Assembly: GCA_003427395.1 (NCBI GenBank)
Contig: BFEA01000195.1
Span: 2,211,336 to 2,242,689 of the forward strand
Direction: 5' to 3'
Length of the DNA: 31,354 nucleotides
Origin: Chara braunii
Taxonomy: Eukaryota; Streptophyta; Charophyceae; Charales; Characeae
Each line of letters starts with the position of its first letter. Positions within the stretch are counted from its first letter, which is position 1. Positions 9,235 through 19,814 of the stretch are shown one piece after another. The notes under the pieces are model-generated. The model was not told where the DNA came from. It saw only the letters and a program-made list of their open reading frames with translations, and did not search any database. Both the position numbers and the translations under genes were made by a program.

Positions 9235-11630
9235 AAAAGCTATCTTCAACAGAACTTTCCAAGTTAGTACGGCCCCTTAGTGACTACTGGGAAGAAAAGG
9301 GTAATTTAGCAAGGGGCGCTCAATATCGTCCCGTATGATCGTCCATAAACGAAAAGGTAATGGGTACGGAAAGCAAAAGCTAAATTAGACACTAGGCGAA
9401 ATCATAATTACTCTGATTAATGAAGGTCGTAGAATATTTATCTTTTACTGTTGATCGGCACCTAGTGTAAAGGGTAATTCCCCTTGTGAAGAGAAACTAC
9501 TGCGCAACACTAACATATCTGTTGATATTCTTGTATGTTTGATCACTGTTCGCATGGGTACTCCAGCCCTGCTGGCACCAGGTTACATAAGGGTTCCTTA
9601 ATGGTTCCTTCCTAATTACCTCTGTTGCCCTTATGAAGGACCCAATGCACCAAAATCATCCCATCTTGTGCGGCACACCGAGTATTTCAACGGGACTCAA
9701 GTGGGCAGGACTCAAACTGGCTAATTAACAGGCTGAATCAGACAGGAGGCTCTGGTGAAGTGGGTCGTAGAACGTCCAGGCTCATGTAGTGCACTATTTT
9801 CCCTGTGCTCATGCCTCGAATGAAAATTTTAAACCCAGGTAAGGGAAGACAAAGACCCGTGTATTCTTCATTTAATTATACAAGCAGGTAATTCAGATTA
9901 CAAGTAATAGCCCACTCTGGGCTTGGAGTCCTTTCGGTTGTCTTTGCACAATAGCCTCCTACATGAAATCGAGTTCAGGTACAGTCGGTGGTCTGAGACA
10001 TTAGACGTCGCCCTCATTACCAGGTGTTGCTTACAGATTTTGCCCAGATACTAGCTCGTAATAGTATACGAGTACCCCAGTCGTGAGATTCTGGACGAGT
10101 TTTACTGAAACTCAACTCTGATTATAGGCGGAGTCATTAGAGCAAAATAGTTCCCACCAACTTGGACTGACGCTCAGATCAGGGAAAATCTTTCAAACTC
10201 AGTGTACCATTAATCATAACCCGCGTGACCTCAGAATCTGACAACCATATTCAATCCCCATCATGCATAAAAAGGCTATCTTCCGCATAGCAGATCGTTT
10301 CTTACTCATCGACAATGGTAAAGGAAAGCCATTAGTGTTAGGCGGCGGTACTCGAGTTGGATTGGAAACTCAGGACCAGCTCGTGCGGTCTCTCTGTTTC
10401 GCGCTTGCAAAGTCACCGATTAGCCCCTCCAGGGGAGGCTCAAGGCGGACAACTCTTATCTCATACCCCTTGAGTATCCACTTGTAAGCCAACGAGGCGA
10501 GCCTTCTCTGCCATCACCGTGCCCCCTTTTCAAGACCAAATTCCCCTTTTCCATCAATAGGGCACCAATGACAAGGGAAACACAAGTCAGGGGGCATGTA
10601 TGCGATGCACTTGCTATGCAGTATTCTTGAGCTTTCTAATCAAGACCCGTTTGCAACCCTCATCTTACTCTGACTTTTGCCTCTCATCTTCGTCTGAGTC
10701 CGCCAGTGATAGTTTTGGTCATGATCACAGTCGTGGCAAGGAAAGAAAAAGGGTCAGAGTCTTATCTGTCCAAGATGTTTAGTAGACCCATTTCATTTCC
10801 CCTTCTTTTCTCTTAAGTTAAACTTGATGGAAAAAAAAAAGAAAAAAGAACACCGTGCGCTCCAAATAGTAACCCCTCCCCTGCCTCATCCAGCTCCGAG
10901 TCACACAAGAGAGTTACCAAGGGGCAAAGCGCGAGATAAGCAAAACAATCAGAGATGAGGAAAACTCCCTTACTTTAGACCCCCCCCTTTTTTCCTTTTC
11001 AGACTTAACTGATAGCAGTTACTTACGAGAGCAGCCAAACGAACTGTTGGCTCGAATGTGCGTCATGGCTGGTAGCAGAGGATCATATTTTCCTCAAGGT
11101 AACCTTAATATCTCATCTTACCTGATTATAGAGACAAGATCACCAAACCAAGGAATCAGGGTTTATCACAGAAAGTACTCTGGTAGATAGTGTTATTAAG
11201 TCCTGAAAACATACATGCCCCTTGACCAGAGGATTATCATTGGCAGTCAACCGTCACTTCACTCATATCCCTCGTTACCGTAATTGATTACATCCTGGTC
11301 AGCGTATCAGATCATACTTTCGTTTTCATTTTCTTGCCTCATCGAATGACTAAATCTCATAGCATCCGTCCAACTGAGACTTCGCAGGGGCTCTTCAATT
11401 CATCTGACAACTGTTAACGAGATTGCCAAGTGTGAGCGGGGAAATCTGCCATGCCCCTCTCGCCATCACTAGTAGGCCTACGTCTCTTGGTACGAGAAAA
11501 CTACCAGTCAACATCTAACTAGTGAACCTGTCACCCTTCAGACAACAAACTTGCACCTTGCCTCGTAGCCTGCCTTCAATTACTAGACCAGGTAAACTCA
11601 TAATCGCTTCTTTCTCTTCCGTCCTCCAGG
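9235..11630 (-). other. Decayed tract, minus-strand coding remnants
   Basis: No frame here is long, but minus-strand pieces read like protein broken by stops. At about 10222-10515 the pieces YKWILKGYEIRVVRLEPPLE and DFASAKQRDRTSW are followed by TGA (10370-10372) and then an open frame with MSKKRSAMRKIAF. Near 10600-10700 ADSDEDERQ and KRVLIRKLKN are visible. Together with 11815-12753 this suggests one long decayed gene or retroelement on the minus strand. I found no YxDD reverse transcriptase box, integrase or LTR pair by eye. Plus-strand frames at 10263 and 10600 overlap these pieces and are less convincing. Confidence 0.35.
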
Positions 11631-11639
11631 CTTCACACA

Positions 11640-12753
11640 CTGCCCATCGATTCTTTCTCAGTGCTTTCCAGAACGGTAATCTCATAATCGCTCGGCGTTA
11701 ACTGTGAACCTATAAGTACGGCTTCTTCCCCCTCTTGGGCATCGTCATCACCTTCATGCTCGTACCAATTAGTCTCACCAAGAAGTCTATGACTTTCCCC
11801 GACAGAGAATTCTGCTAAGACTTGCGAAGAGAAGCAATAGTGTTCCTAGATGTCTTCCGGAGCTCGGCACGTTTGGAAGCGCTGGAAAGCGAGATAAAGC
11901 CTGTCGTTCTGGTAGTGCGCAAGAGATCTGATTCTCTCCTTCTCTTGATCATGAGAAAGCGTCTATCACTATGGCCACTGCGCGCTGCCCAGTCTTTTGT
12001 GCTCAAGCTGACGTCAACATTCCTAACACATACCACACTCGCTCCTCCCCCCTCTCACACTGCCTCTGGCCTCGCTACGTGCAGCCCGTGCGCGCACGTA
12101 ACCACCTCTCGACTCAATCGCCGCACTTGCTCCCTCTGACTCGCAAGCATGTCCGCTCTCTGTAGCTTGTCACACACTGCAGTCCAGTTGACATCACCAT
12201 CTCCCACACGCTCTCTCGTTCAGTCCTCGCCTCTTCTTCTATCGTTGACCCTGACGCTCTCTCTGTTTCTCCCGCGTGTAGCCCGTATATTGCCTGCGTG
12301 TATCACTCACACAGCCTTCCATGTCCCCTGTTCTTTGGGACTCCACTGTCCCCCGCTGGTCTCGGCCCCGCTACCCCCAAGTCGTGCCAGCGGGTGGTTC
12401 TTGCGGACCTGCCCTGGCCTGTTCGAGGACTGAAGGTCCGTCTCCCAATCTCCCGCTTCACTCATTTCGCTCTCCCCACCTGAGTCCCGGTCCAGATGGG
12501 CCTGCTCCCTGTCCGCCGTATCCATCGAGGTCTCGGTCTCATGATATGAGACCGTTACCTGCATTTTCGCCGTTACGCCGTCCCTCCTGCAGCGCCTCTC
12601 CTCACATTCTTTTCCCTCCGTGATCACGTCCTGTAGCTTTGAATTAGTCCGCATTTCCACCTCCTTATCCCCCTCCACGTTGATTCCCAGTCTTAATTCA
12701 TCTCCTCCATCATAGTTGAGTATTACCGTAATCCAAGGCACCTCCCCAGCCAT
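11640..12753 (-). pseudogene. Gag-like decayed coding region, unrecognised
   Basis: The frame starts at ATG 12753 in a favourable context (ACCCATGG) and reads MAGEVPWITVILNYDGGDEL. It stays in one frame to 11817 apart from TGA at 12307-12309, 12220-12222 and 12055-12057. The segment after the second stop looks like a coiled coil (VCDKLQRADMLASQ, REQVRRLSREV). In another frame the next stretch is also protein-like: YQNDRLYLAFQRFQ, GESHRLLGETNWYEH, an acidic run GDDDAQEGEE and TPSDYEITVLE, to TGA at 11633-11635. A charged start, coiled coil and acidic segment fit a retrotransposon gag, but no zinc knuckle or RT is seen, so this is a guess. The repeated TGA stops could come from CGA or TGG codons. 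Confidence 0.45.
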
Positions 12754-12759
12754 GGGTTT

Positions 12760-13925
12760 CCACCTAGCCTGGTGGTACCAATAGCCCGGTCTCTATCCGT
12801 GTAACGCCATAGCCGGACTTAGTTCCACATATACCGCACCTGCCCTGCCTACTGACCCGAATAGCCAGTACCAGCCGCTAAATGCACAAGCAGAGGCACA
12901 CAGGCAGACTCTTTGTCCCCTCTTCTTATAGGATCGCTCTCTACCGCAATCCCTGCGTTCTAATTGACGGGCTCGAATTAGTTATGTCCAACCCTTTTTA
13001 GATTTATAAATTTTAAAAGGTCCAAAATAATAAAATAAAATTGAAACTAAACAATTTAAAAGGTGCCCGAGTTCAGGACTTCAACGGTCACAGCGTCGGC
13101 TTCTGTTATCGACCACTGAAACACTTCTCTGGCCTGAAAGTGACCCACAAACCTGACACGACGATCCCATAACGGGATACCGGCGGATCTCCATCCCTCT
13201 TCAAAATGTGCCATCGGACTACCTCTATCGGGTGCCCGTGTCCGATGGCAAGGAGGGGACTTATGACCCTTCATCGGGGGTGATAAGTCTCCTACCGATG
13301 CGGTTGCGGGTCGGCCCTCTTTTGGGGTCTTAATCGCGCGGCGCTTCACGGGATATGTTATTCAGGAGGACAGCCGAAAGGCCAGACCATAATTCAAAGG
13401 GAACCGTCGGCCTCCCCCACGAAGTGACAAAGACTGAAGGAAAAACCCGCGTCTGAGAATCAACAGAATAATAATAATAATAACAATAGTAATAACAATA
13501 ATAAGAGAAAAGGAGAAATCAAACGATATAGTGTACAACCGCCACTGGATTACTCCGGACTAAGGCGATGGCCCTGATCCACGTACTAATAAGGCGTTCC
13601 ATTTTTCTTTTCTCTTATTTTTCTTTTCTCATTTTCCTTTCGCCTTTTTGCTCAATTTTACCAATACACATTTCGTAAAAAATAATTTTTTTGTAAACAA
13701 GTGAACTATTTCGACTGCGAATAAACACTCAGTACATGACCCAATAGGGCATCATGCGACACTTTAAGTGAGGATAAATGGTCAGTATATGAGGTGTTGA
13801 CATGACAAATGTTGCGGTGGGGCGTTTTGAGCCCTTCGTACATGAATAGTCGTTATCAAATGCGAATTAACACCTCAGTGTAAAAAGGGCAGAGACTCTT
13901 TGTATGACACCTTGATAATGTTGTC
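12760..13925. other. No supported gene; AAT microsatellite
   Basis: This region would be the 5' flank of the gag-like minus-strand frame. I see an (AAT)n-like microsatellite at about 13466-13503, an AT-rich patch at 13000-13060 and a TTTTCTTTTCTC patch near 13600. The minus-strand frame at 13056-13349 has no paralogue or known motif. A long terminal repeat is possible here but I could not find a matching partner. Confidence 0.4.
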
Positions 13926-13929
13926 CTGG

Positions 13930-14039
13930 CTAGGTGTTGCCAGCGATTGTGACAGACAGTACACGATTCAAAAGGGCATCGTGGCTAGGTGTTGACAACG
14001 ACTCTGACAGACACTACACGATTCAAAAGGGCATCGTGT
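13930..14039. repeat. 55-bp tandem duplication
   Basis: CTAGGTGTTG at 13930 recurs at 13985. Both units run through GACAGACA or GACAGACACT to TACACGATTCAAAAGGGCAT and CGTG. The second unit is also the left edge of the 1-kb duplication. Confidence 0.85.
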
Positions 14040-14493
14040 TGGGTATGTGGTGCCTGTTTTCCATAAAAGGTCAGGGGTCCGGCGCCCGACACCTTGCAAG
14101 TTGATGGACTGAACCTGTCAACTTTGGTCGGGCAGAACACCCAGCCTGGTGCATGACATTTGGCAAGTTTAACCCGCAACCGGTCTGTACCCCTGCAACA
14201 AATGTGTCCGCCATTTATCTTTCAAGAAGGATCTCCTTCTCCGGTTGACAGATAGTAGTTGAACATCAAATGATTTAGGAGTTAGTGGTGTTCGACAAAG
14301 CACCTTAAGGAAGTGGCAAACAGTCGTTCGCTCTCGATGCCGATTGCCAATAGCACTGTTAGGGGGCCTTGATGCTCGTTCCTGATCTATTTGGCGATCG
14401 AGCAACTTGAATAAGTGTGAAAGAGTCATTGGTTGTCTGTGTGGATTGTCATTAGCACTCTTAGGGAATCTTGATGCGAGATCTGATTCCGGG

Positions 14494-14538
14494 TCGTTCG
14501 TTTGTTTGTTCGTTCGTTCGTTCGTTCGTTCGTTCGTT

Positions 14539-14584
<46 letters not shown>

Positions 14585-14586
14585 CT
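14494..14586. repeat. (TTCG)n followed by (GA)n microsatellite
   Basis: About eleven TTCG/TTTG units are followed at 14540 by about 22 GA units with one interruption. It occupies the same place in the first 1-kb copy as the pure (GA)n tract in the second; the TTCG part is absent there. Confidence 0.95.
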
Positions 14587-15508
14587 CCTTGCTTTAACCC
14601 GGAAAGGCATTGTCAGATACTAGTTGAACAGCGAATCAATTCGCAGAGATCGGTTTGGTGACTGAGCACCTTCAACAAGTGTCAAACAGTCGTTGGCTGT
14701 GTGTGCAGATGGCCATGCACTCTTAGGGAACCTTGATGCTGGGTGTGGATTTGCTTGCCGCAGGTTAGCAGTTGCTGGGCAGTCTTGGATGCTAAAGTCC
14801 GCCACCGGGGCAAGGTTTGATGGTCTGTGGTGGGACTTTCTGTTGGATTTGGATTTGTTTCAAGCAGAGTTTTGCACTCAAGAAACAAAATTAAAGTCCA
14901 GATCCCGCAGGTTATCGGTTCTTGGACATTTCCATCGACAACTAGCGGGGTACACACCACAAGTTGGAGTGAACTCTCATTTAGATGTACAACATGAACG
15001 CACACCACTGACTTAGTGTTGCTGTGACAGACAGTACACGATTCAAAAGGGCATCGTGTTGGGTATATGGTGCCTGTTTTCCATAAAAGGTCAGGGGTCC
15101 GGCACCCGACACCTTGCAAGTTGATGGACTAAACCTGTCAACTGGGGTCGGGCGGAACACCCAGCCGGTGCACGACATTTGGCAAGTTGAACCCGTAACC
15201 CGTCAGTACCCCTGCAACAAATGTTTCCACCATTTATCTTCTTGGAAGGACCTCCTTCTCCGGTTGACAGATAGTAGTTGAACACCGAATGATTCGGGAG
15301 TTAGTGGTGTTCGACAGAGCACCTTAAGGAAGTGGCAAACAGTCGTTCACTCTCGATGCCGATTGCCAATAGCACTGTTAGGGGGCCTTGATGCTGGTTC
15401 CTGATCTGTTTGGCGATCGAGCAACTTGAAGAAGTGTGAAAGAGTCATTGGTTGTCTGTGTGGATTGTCATTAGCACTCTTAGGGAATCTTGATGCGAGA
15501 TCTGATTC

Positions 15509-15509
<1 letters not shown>

Positions 15510-15554
<45 letters not shown>

Positions 15555-15575
15555 NAGAGAGAGAGAGAGAGAGAA

Positions 15576-15641
<66 letters not shown>
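15510..15641. repeat. (GA)n microsatellite with one undetermined base
   Basis: About 65 GA dinucleotides run with a few AAAGAG interruptions and an N at 15555. The Leu-Ser and Arg-Glu frames across it are artefacts of the repeat. Copy number is likely uncertain because the assembly has an ambiguous base here. Confidence 0.97.
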
Positions 15642-15642
<1 letters not shown>

Positions 15643-15914
15643 TCCTTGCTTTAACCTGGAAAGACATTGACAGATACTAGTTGAACAGCGAATCAATTCG
15701 TAGATATCGGTTTGGTGATTGAGTACCTTCAACAAGTGTCAAACAGTCGTTGGCTGTCTGTGCGGATGGCCACGCACTCTAAGGGAACCTTGGTCTGTGG
15801 TGAGACTTCCTGTTGGATTTGGATCTGTTTCGAGCAGAGTTTCGCACTCAAGAAACAGAATTGAACTCCAGATCCCGCAGATTATCGGTTCGTGGTCATT
15901 TGCATGGACAACTA

Positions 15915-16260
15915 GCGGATTGCTAAGGGTACACACCACAAGTCGAAGTGAACTCTCATTTAGATGGACAACATGAACGAACACCATCAGCGCGGTGATA
16001 TAATACGGATGCTGGCTTGTCATTTGCATGGACAAATCAATAACATAGATTCCTAACATTCACTCTTGTGATCACAAACATCGATCCCCTCCTTAACATG
16101 AGCATGTATAGCACTGTAAGACATCCATACATCCCATGGCATGAACATCGGAGATCGAAACACTTGCAAGGTCATCGGCGTGTCATTTCTTTGCATGGAT
16201 AAGATACATAACATCCATTCAAAACATTTACTCTTGTCACCACAACGTGGAGATGGAAGC
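15915..16260 (+). repeat. Dispersed repeat block, related to 19815-20160
   Basis: Shared landmarks with 19815-20160 include GATCCCCTCCTTAACATGAG (GACATGAG in the other), CATCCCATGGCATGAA versus CATCCCATTACATGAA, and GATCGAAACA followed by TTGCAAGGTCA. The two regions also share AACACCATCAGCGCGGTGAT versus TACCATCAGCGCGATGAT, with GCTTGTCATTTG after it. The order of the two sub-blocks is swapped between regions. They flank genes X1 and X2. Confidence 0.65.
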
Positions 16261-16418
16261 ACTCGTCACTTGCATCATCTTTTCCTAACATTGCACCTTC
16301 AGAGATGGAAACATCGCACGCATAGTTGCGAGTAATATTCAAATCACTGAACCGCACATTGCAAAGTAGACGATCAGGGATTTGCACCGCAAGTGCGCGG
16401 TATAGCGTCTACTAACAA

Positions 16419-17615
16419 CTACTGCCTCTCACACCTTTCTCCACTACTTAAAATCTGCCATTTTCGGCAGCACACAAGCCTCTCACACATTTCCCTTCTT
16501 CTCGCTTGAACACAATGTTTGACCACACGTCCGGATCTAGTGACATTCGGGGTTCCCCGAGGACGAGGTCGTGAACCGAAGCCATACAAAGCGTTCATTG
16601 ATGATCCGTATAAGCGGATCTGCGGTTCGTCGACTGATGCACTCTCCGTAAAAACGGACATGTATTTCATCCTAACAAACACTCCCGGTCGTGCTAAGGA
16701 ATTCCCTATACAGTCCCGTATGTCACACACTTTCTCTTCGATCTCATGCCACAAAGAAAAGTTTTGGACCTGCCGTGCTATCACCAAATCTCACCACCCG
16801 TCTACACGAGCAGGCTCACGCGTCGGCACAAATTTGGACCCCTCAATTACCACCTCGTTGCGTGATACAAACACAACTGCATCGACGAGTTTCCTACTCT
16901 TGTTCGAAGTAGCGACACATAGAACCCTGGCAAAATCAGATCCGGACACAGTCAACTGCACCCAATAGTATGAGACAGCTTGTGGAGAATTCCCGGCTCA
17001 ACGGAGCGGGTACTGCTCCAGGAACGGGCAATGACGAGCGCAGTCCACCAACTCTTGTTTCCGCGAGCCTCCTTAAGCTCGTGGCGACGACCTGACGTAG
17101 TGGCACTCGAGGCGACTGAAATAGCGGCTAATGCAGCGTAGTACTCTGCACATACGGTTCAGGAACTTGTGTCCGAGGACAGCGTCAGGCAATAGGATGA
17201 GGTCCCCGAACTCTAACATGTTGGCGAACTTGTACTGGCTTGCCCAAGGGCAGTCACTCTCCATCGTGGCCCAATTGCCGTCGCGCCAACCGTCAATATG
17301 GTCATCCATGGACGGGACGACGGTCATCCAAGGGTCCTCTTCGAAGTCTTCTGCGGTCGCTCCGTGGATCGAAGTCACACCGTTGAAATGCCGCACGGAT
17401 CTAGCACAAGGAAGAAACGGTTCTGCCAATCGAATGTGCGTCTCGGGACTCATTGTCCGTGGTGTCGTGAAGATCGACTCCATGATCCGCGGTGTCGAGA
17501 AGGTCGCCTCCATTACGCACCCTACACACCACGCGCACATACCACACGATACACACGGGCACGTTGACACTCTTGAACATAGTTGGCGAACGGGAACTGC
17601 CGTGGCCACGCCCAC
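16419..17615 (-). pseudogene. Family N protein, copy X1 (three nonsense codons)
   Basis: Unrecognised family. From about 17490 down to 16419 the frame aligns with the intact X2 without visible indels, broken only by TAA at 17073-17075, TGA at 16998-17000 and TGA at 16791-16793. Shared blocks in order: PFLPCARSV, EEDPWMTVVP, YKFANMLEFGDLILLP, VLGHKF, ELVDCARHCPFLEQYPLR, AVSYYWV, ARVLCVATSN, VVFVSRNE, DLVIA and IRDCIGNSLARP followed by FVRMKY. The N-terminal 40 residues differ from X2 and no start codon is convincing, so 17615 is only the limit of the open frame. It is the last of a chain of same-strand paralogues. No function can be assigned. Confidence 0.65.
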
Positions 17616-17654
17616 ACGCAGTCGTCAAGACATTCACTTAAGCGGATTGTTCGG

Positions 17655-17800
17655 GGTTCAGAGCACAAGTGCGAGTGAACTCGCAGTTAGATGGAGAGCC
17701 AGGTGGTCACACCACTGACGTGGAATGCTCGGGGTGCACACAGCAACTGCGAGTGAACTCGCATTTCGATGGAGAGATAGGTGCGCACACCATGAACTCA
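17655..17800. repeat. Two copies of the TGCGAGT-GA-ACTCGCA palindrome, 78 bp apart
   Basis: The perfect inverted repeat TGCGAGTGAACTCGCA lies at 17670-17685 and again at 17748-17763. Each copy follows CGGGGT and precedes TTNGATGGAGAG. The pair sits between genes X1 and X2. Relatives of this module occur near 14970, 15940 and 20022. Confidence 0.85.
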
Positions 17801-17854
17801 TGTGTGTAATATATAAGAAAATCGGCATGTAACATCCGTTCAGAACTTTCACTT

Positions 17855-18772
17855 CTACCGATGACGACAGGCCGGTGTGTACATGCCTTCATTCAAAGTT
17901 CGAACAGGCGACCCGAACGTAAGACACTGCGGCGCATCGACTAGAGCATCTTTCGCGAACATGGAAATATATTTCATGCGAACGAACCTGGTCCTTCCGG
18001 CCAGAGACGTGCCTATAGCATCCCGTATAAAGGACGCTTGAGCTTCAACCTCACACCAAGTGTCCACATCGTCCACCTTACCCCCGATTACCAAATCCCA
18101 TGTCCCCTCGTATTCTATTGTGACCAAACCGATCCTGTCTCTCCCGAGGTGCAACTCATTCCTGGACACGTAGACCACATCGTCAGTCAAGGTCCTATTC
18201 CGATTTGAACACGCGATGCAAAGGACCCTAGATAAGAATAACTTTCCGAGACGCAATCTAACGCAGCAGTAGGAAACTGCTCGAGGCAAAAACCCTGGAG
18301 AGCGCAACGGGTACTGATCGAGGAACTCGGAATGTCGTGCACAGGCAAGCAACTCGTGTTTCAGCGCACGGGACCATGTGCGCGGCGAAGCAGTCACGAC
18401 ACTGCAGGCCAACACATTTTGATGACGAGGAATGTTCAGCTTTGCACTCAAGCAACGACACCGAATTGAACCCAGCACAACTCTAGGCATGGGAATGAAA
18501 CTCCCAAACTCGCAAATGTTAGCGAACTTGTAATCGTCCTCCCACTTACACTGACTGAGCAATTTGTCCCATTCATGCTCTTTCCACGAGTCTAGGGGAG
18601 CATCAGTGAACGGGACGGCCTTCATCCAAGGATCACACTCCAAGTCGTCTCTTGTCTCACCGTCAGTAACAGTGGAGTCTCCACTGCCGGAGACGCGCAA
18701 CGCGCATGGGGGAAAAGGGTATGCCATGCGCTCACGCCAATTACCCGGGGTAATCCACTCCGACATGGTCAT
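17855..18772 (-). CDS. Family N protein, copy X2 (only intact long frame of the chain)
   Basis: I do not recognise the protein. From ATG 18772 (next ATG 18766) the frame gives about 305 residues; it is open to 18865 without an earlier ATG. A 3' splice-site-like TTTTTATTGTGGCCTGCAG lies just upstream of the ATG (about 18791-18809), so the start may be in a second exon. The N-terminal half has ECDPWMKAVPF, SWKEHEWDKL, YKFANICEFGSFIPMP and VLGSIRC. The C-terminal half has SRVLCIACSN, VVYVSRNELHL, TIEYEGTWDLVIGGKVDD, a Trp/Glu segment, FIRDAIGTSLAG and FVRMKYISMF. X1 conserves all these blocks, and A and B share the C-terminal one. No signal peptide or transmembrane segment is evident after ATG 18772. 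It may be a real expressed gene or simply the youngest copy. Confidence 0.6.
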   Translation of the reverse strand: MTMSEWITPGNWRERMAYPFPPCALRVSGSGDSTVTDGETRDDLECDPWMKAVPFTDAPLDSWKEHEWDKLLSQCKWEDDYKFANICEFGSFIPMPRVVLGSIRCRCLSAKLNIPRHQNVLACSVVTASPRTWSRALKHELLACARHSEFLDQYPLRSPGFLPRAVSYCCVRLRLGKLFLSRVLCIACSNRNRTLTDDVVYVSRNELHLGRDRIGLVTIEYEGTWDLVIGGKVDDVDTWCEVEAQASFIRDAIGTSLAGRTRFVRMKYISMFAKDALVDAPQCLTFGSPVRTLNEGMYTPACRHR

Positions 18773-18971
18773 CGCGATCGGCAAATGCCCTGCAGGCCAC
18801 AATAAAAACAAATCAGCAAATGCTTTCACCCAGCTCGCAGGGAAAGAAAATAACCATGCCCCCAAGGACGCCCGTCGAAACTCCGATGATGGGCGTCTTG
18901 TTGAACACGACCACCACCGCGCGGCCGCACTGCACCCAGTCGGGCGAGAGGTACATCAACGGGCATGGCAA

Positions 18972-18999
18972 GAGAGAGAGAGACAGAGAGAGAGAGACT
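18972..18999. repeat. (GA)n microsatellite
   Basis: A short AGAGAGAG tract with a CAG interruption precedes TAGTTGAACAGCGAGTCAAT. The same neighbour follows the longer (GA)n tracts near 14600 and 15660, so this is a further partial copy of the 1-kb repeat. Confidence 0.9.
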
Positions 19000-19075
19000 G
19001 TAGTTGAACAGCGAGTCAATTCGCAGTTATCGGTGTTCGACAGAGCACCGTAAGGAAGTGTCAAACAATACTACA
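19000..19075 (+). repeat. Partial third copy of the 1-kb repeat module
   Basis: TAGTTGAACAGCGAGTCAAT, then TCGCAGTTATCGGTGTTCGA, then CAGAGCACCGTAAGGAAGTG and TCAAACA match the modules at 14622-14700, 14255-14330 and 15275-15345. It contains a degenerate palindrome GCGAGTCAATTCGC at 19011-19024. Confidence 0.7.
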
Positions 19076-19154
19076 TGTACGCAACGCCAAGCACCCATGG
19101 GCACGTATACAAGCAATGGAAGTGATCACGAGCCTTCTGCATCAGTTGAAATTA

Positions 19155-19790
19155 CCATCTTCACGAAGTGCCAAGCAGTCGGCGGTCTGAGGTCTCTAGT
19201 GCTAAAAGCATTCTTATGGGACCTTGCGGCCGTGCTCAGAGCTGCTTGGCGCAACACTAGATGCTCACCAAACAGTTTTGGATGTCGATCGTATGGATAC
19301 ATCATATGATGCTTACAAGCAAGCAGCGGCTGATTGCAGGACCTTCTATCCGGTGTGGATCTTTCAGAGAGGATTTGACGCAATCCACAGTTAGATCCAT
19401 TCCGGCGAGGGGGACCTGTCATTCTGCCGCTGTTTACTGTACTCATCACGTGGGAATCGACGACGTGAGGAACCAACAATGAATATTCTTAGGGGACTTT
19501 GCTACCTTGTTTGGAACTTGTTGGCGTAGCACTAGATGTTCACCGAACAGTTCTGGATGTCGATTATATCGACACATCACATGATGCCTTACAAGCAAAC
19601 TGTGGTCGGATCCCGGCCCCCATCCCCGGTGTGGATCTATGAGAGCAGATTTGACGCAATCCACCGTTAGATCCACATCGGAGAGGCGGACCGGTCATCC
19701 TGCCGCTGTTCAGTGTAGTCATCATGCGGGAGTCGACATCGCAAGAACCCAACGATGTTCCAATTGGGACGTGCTCATGCTTCGTGATGT
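19155..19790 (-). repeat. Tandem repeat array R, minus orientation
   Basis: This is an inverted relative of the array at 426-1060. Read on the minus strand, AATTGGAACATCGTTGGG leads into two units that start CATGATGACTACAGT and GTGATGAGTACAGT, each followed by AGATCCACACC, GCTTGTAAG, CGACATCC and GAACATCTAGTGCTA or similar. It then ends in AGACCGCCGACTG, as does the plus array. The unit offset is about 278 bp. The pair of arrays is inverted and 18 kb apart. Confidence 0.75.
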
Positions 19791-19814
19791 GCAGGTGCTT
19801 ACCGGCGGTTCGTT

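Larger units (their letters stand above)
13990..15980 (+). repeat. Two direct copies of a roughly 1-kb segment
   Basis: The segment beginning near CGATTCAAAAGGGCATCGTG at 14019 recurs with an offset of exactly 1020 bp at 15039. Shared landmarks in order: CATAAAAGGTCAGGGGTCC, TTGCAAGTTGATGGACT, CTCCTTCTCCGGTTGACAG, GGGGGCCTTGATGCT, a (GA)n microsatellite, TTGAACAGCGAATCAATTCG and TTTAGATG. The second copy lacks about 100 bp present at 14705-14820 of the first. Inside each copy the module with CACCTTAAGGAAGTGGCAAAC is itself repeated in diverged form. Open frames on both strands here, including 14682-15119 and 15739-16059 on the minus strand, are translations of this duplication and show no known domain. 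Confidence 0.85.

Noticed and set aside
11822-12623. Plus-strand Pro/Ser/Leu-rich frames
   Set aside because: They overlap the more convincing minus-strand frame from ATG 12753 and reflect its pyrimidine-rich complement.
12760-13440. Long terminal repeat flanking the gag-like frame
   Set aside because: No matching direct repeat could be found on the left side by eye; a computed self-alignment would be needed to claim one.
15347-15735. Leu-Ser and Arg-Glu repeat proteins
   Set aside because: They are read through the (GA)n tract in different frames and carry no unique domain.
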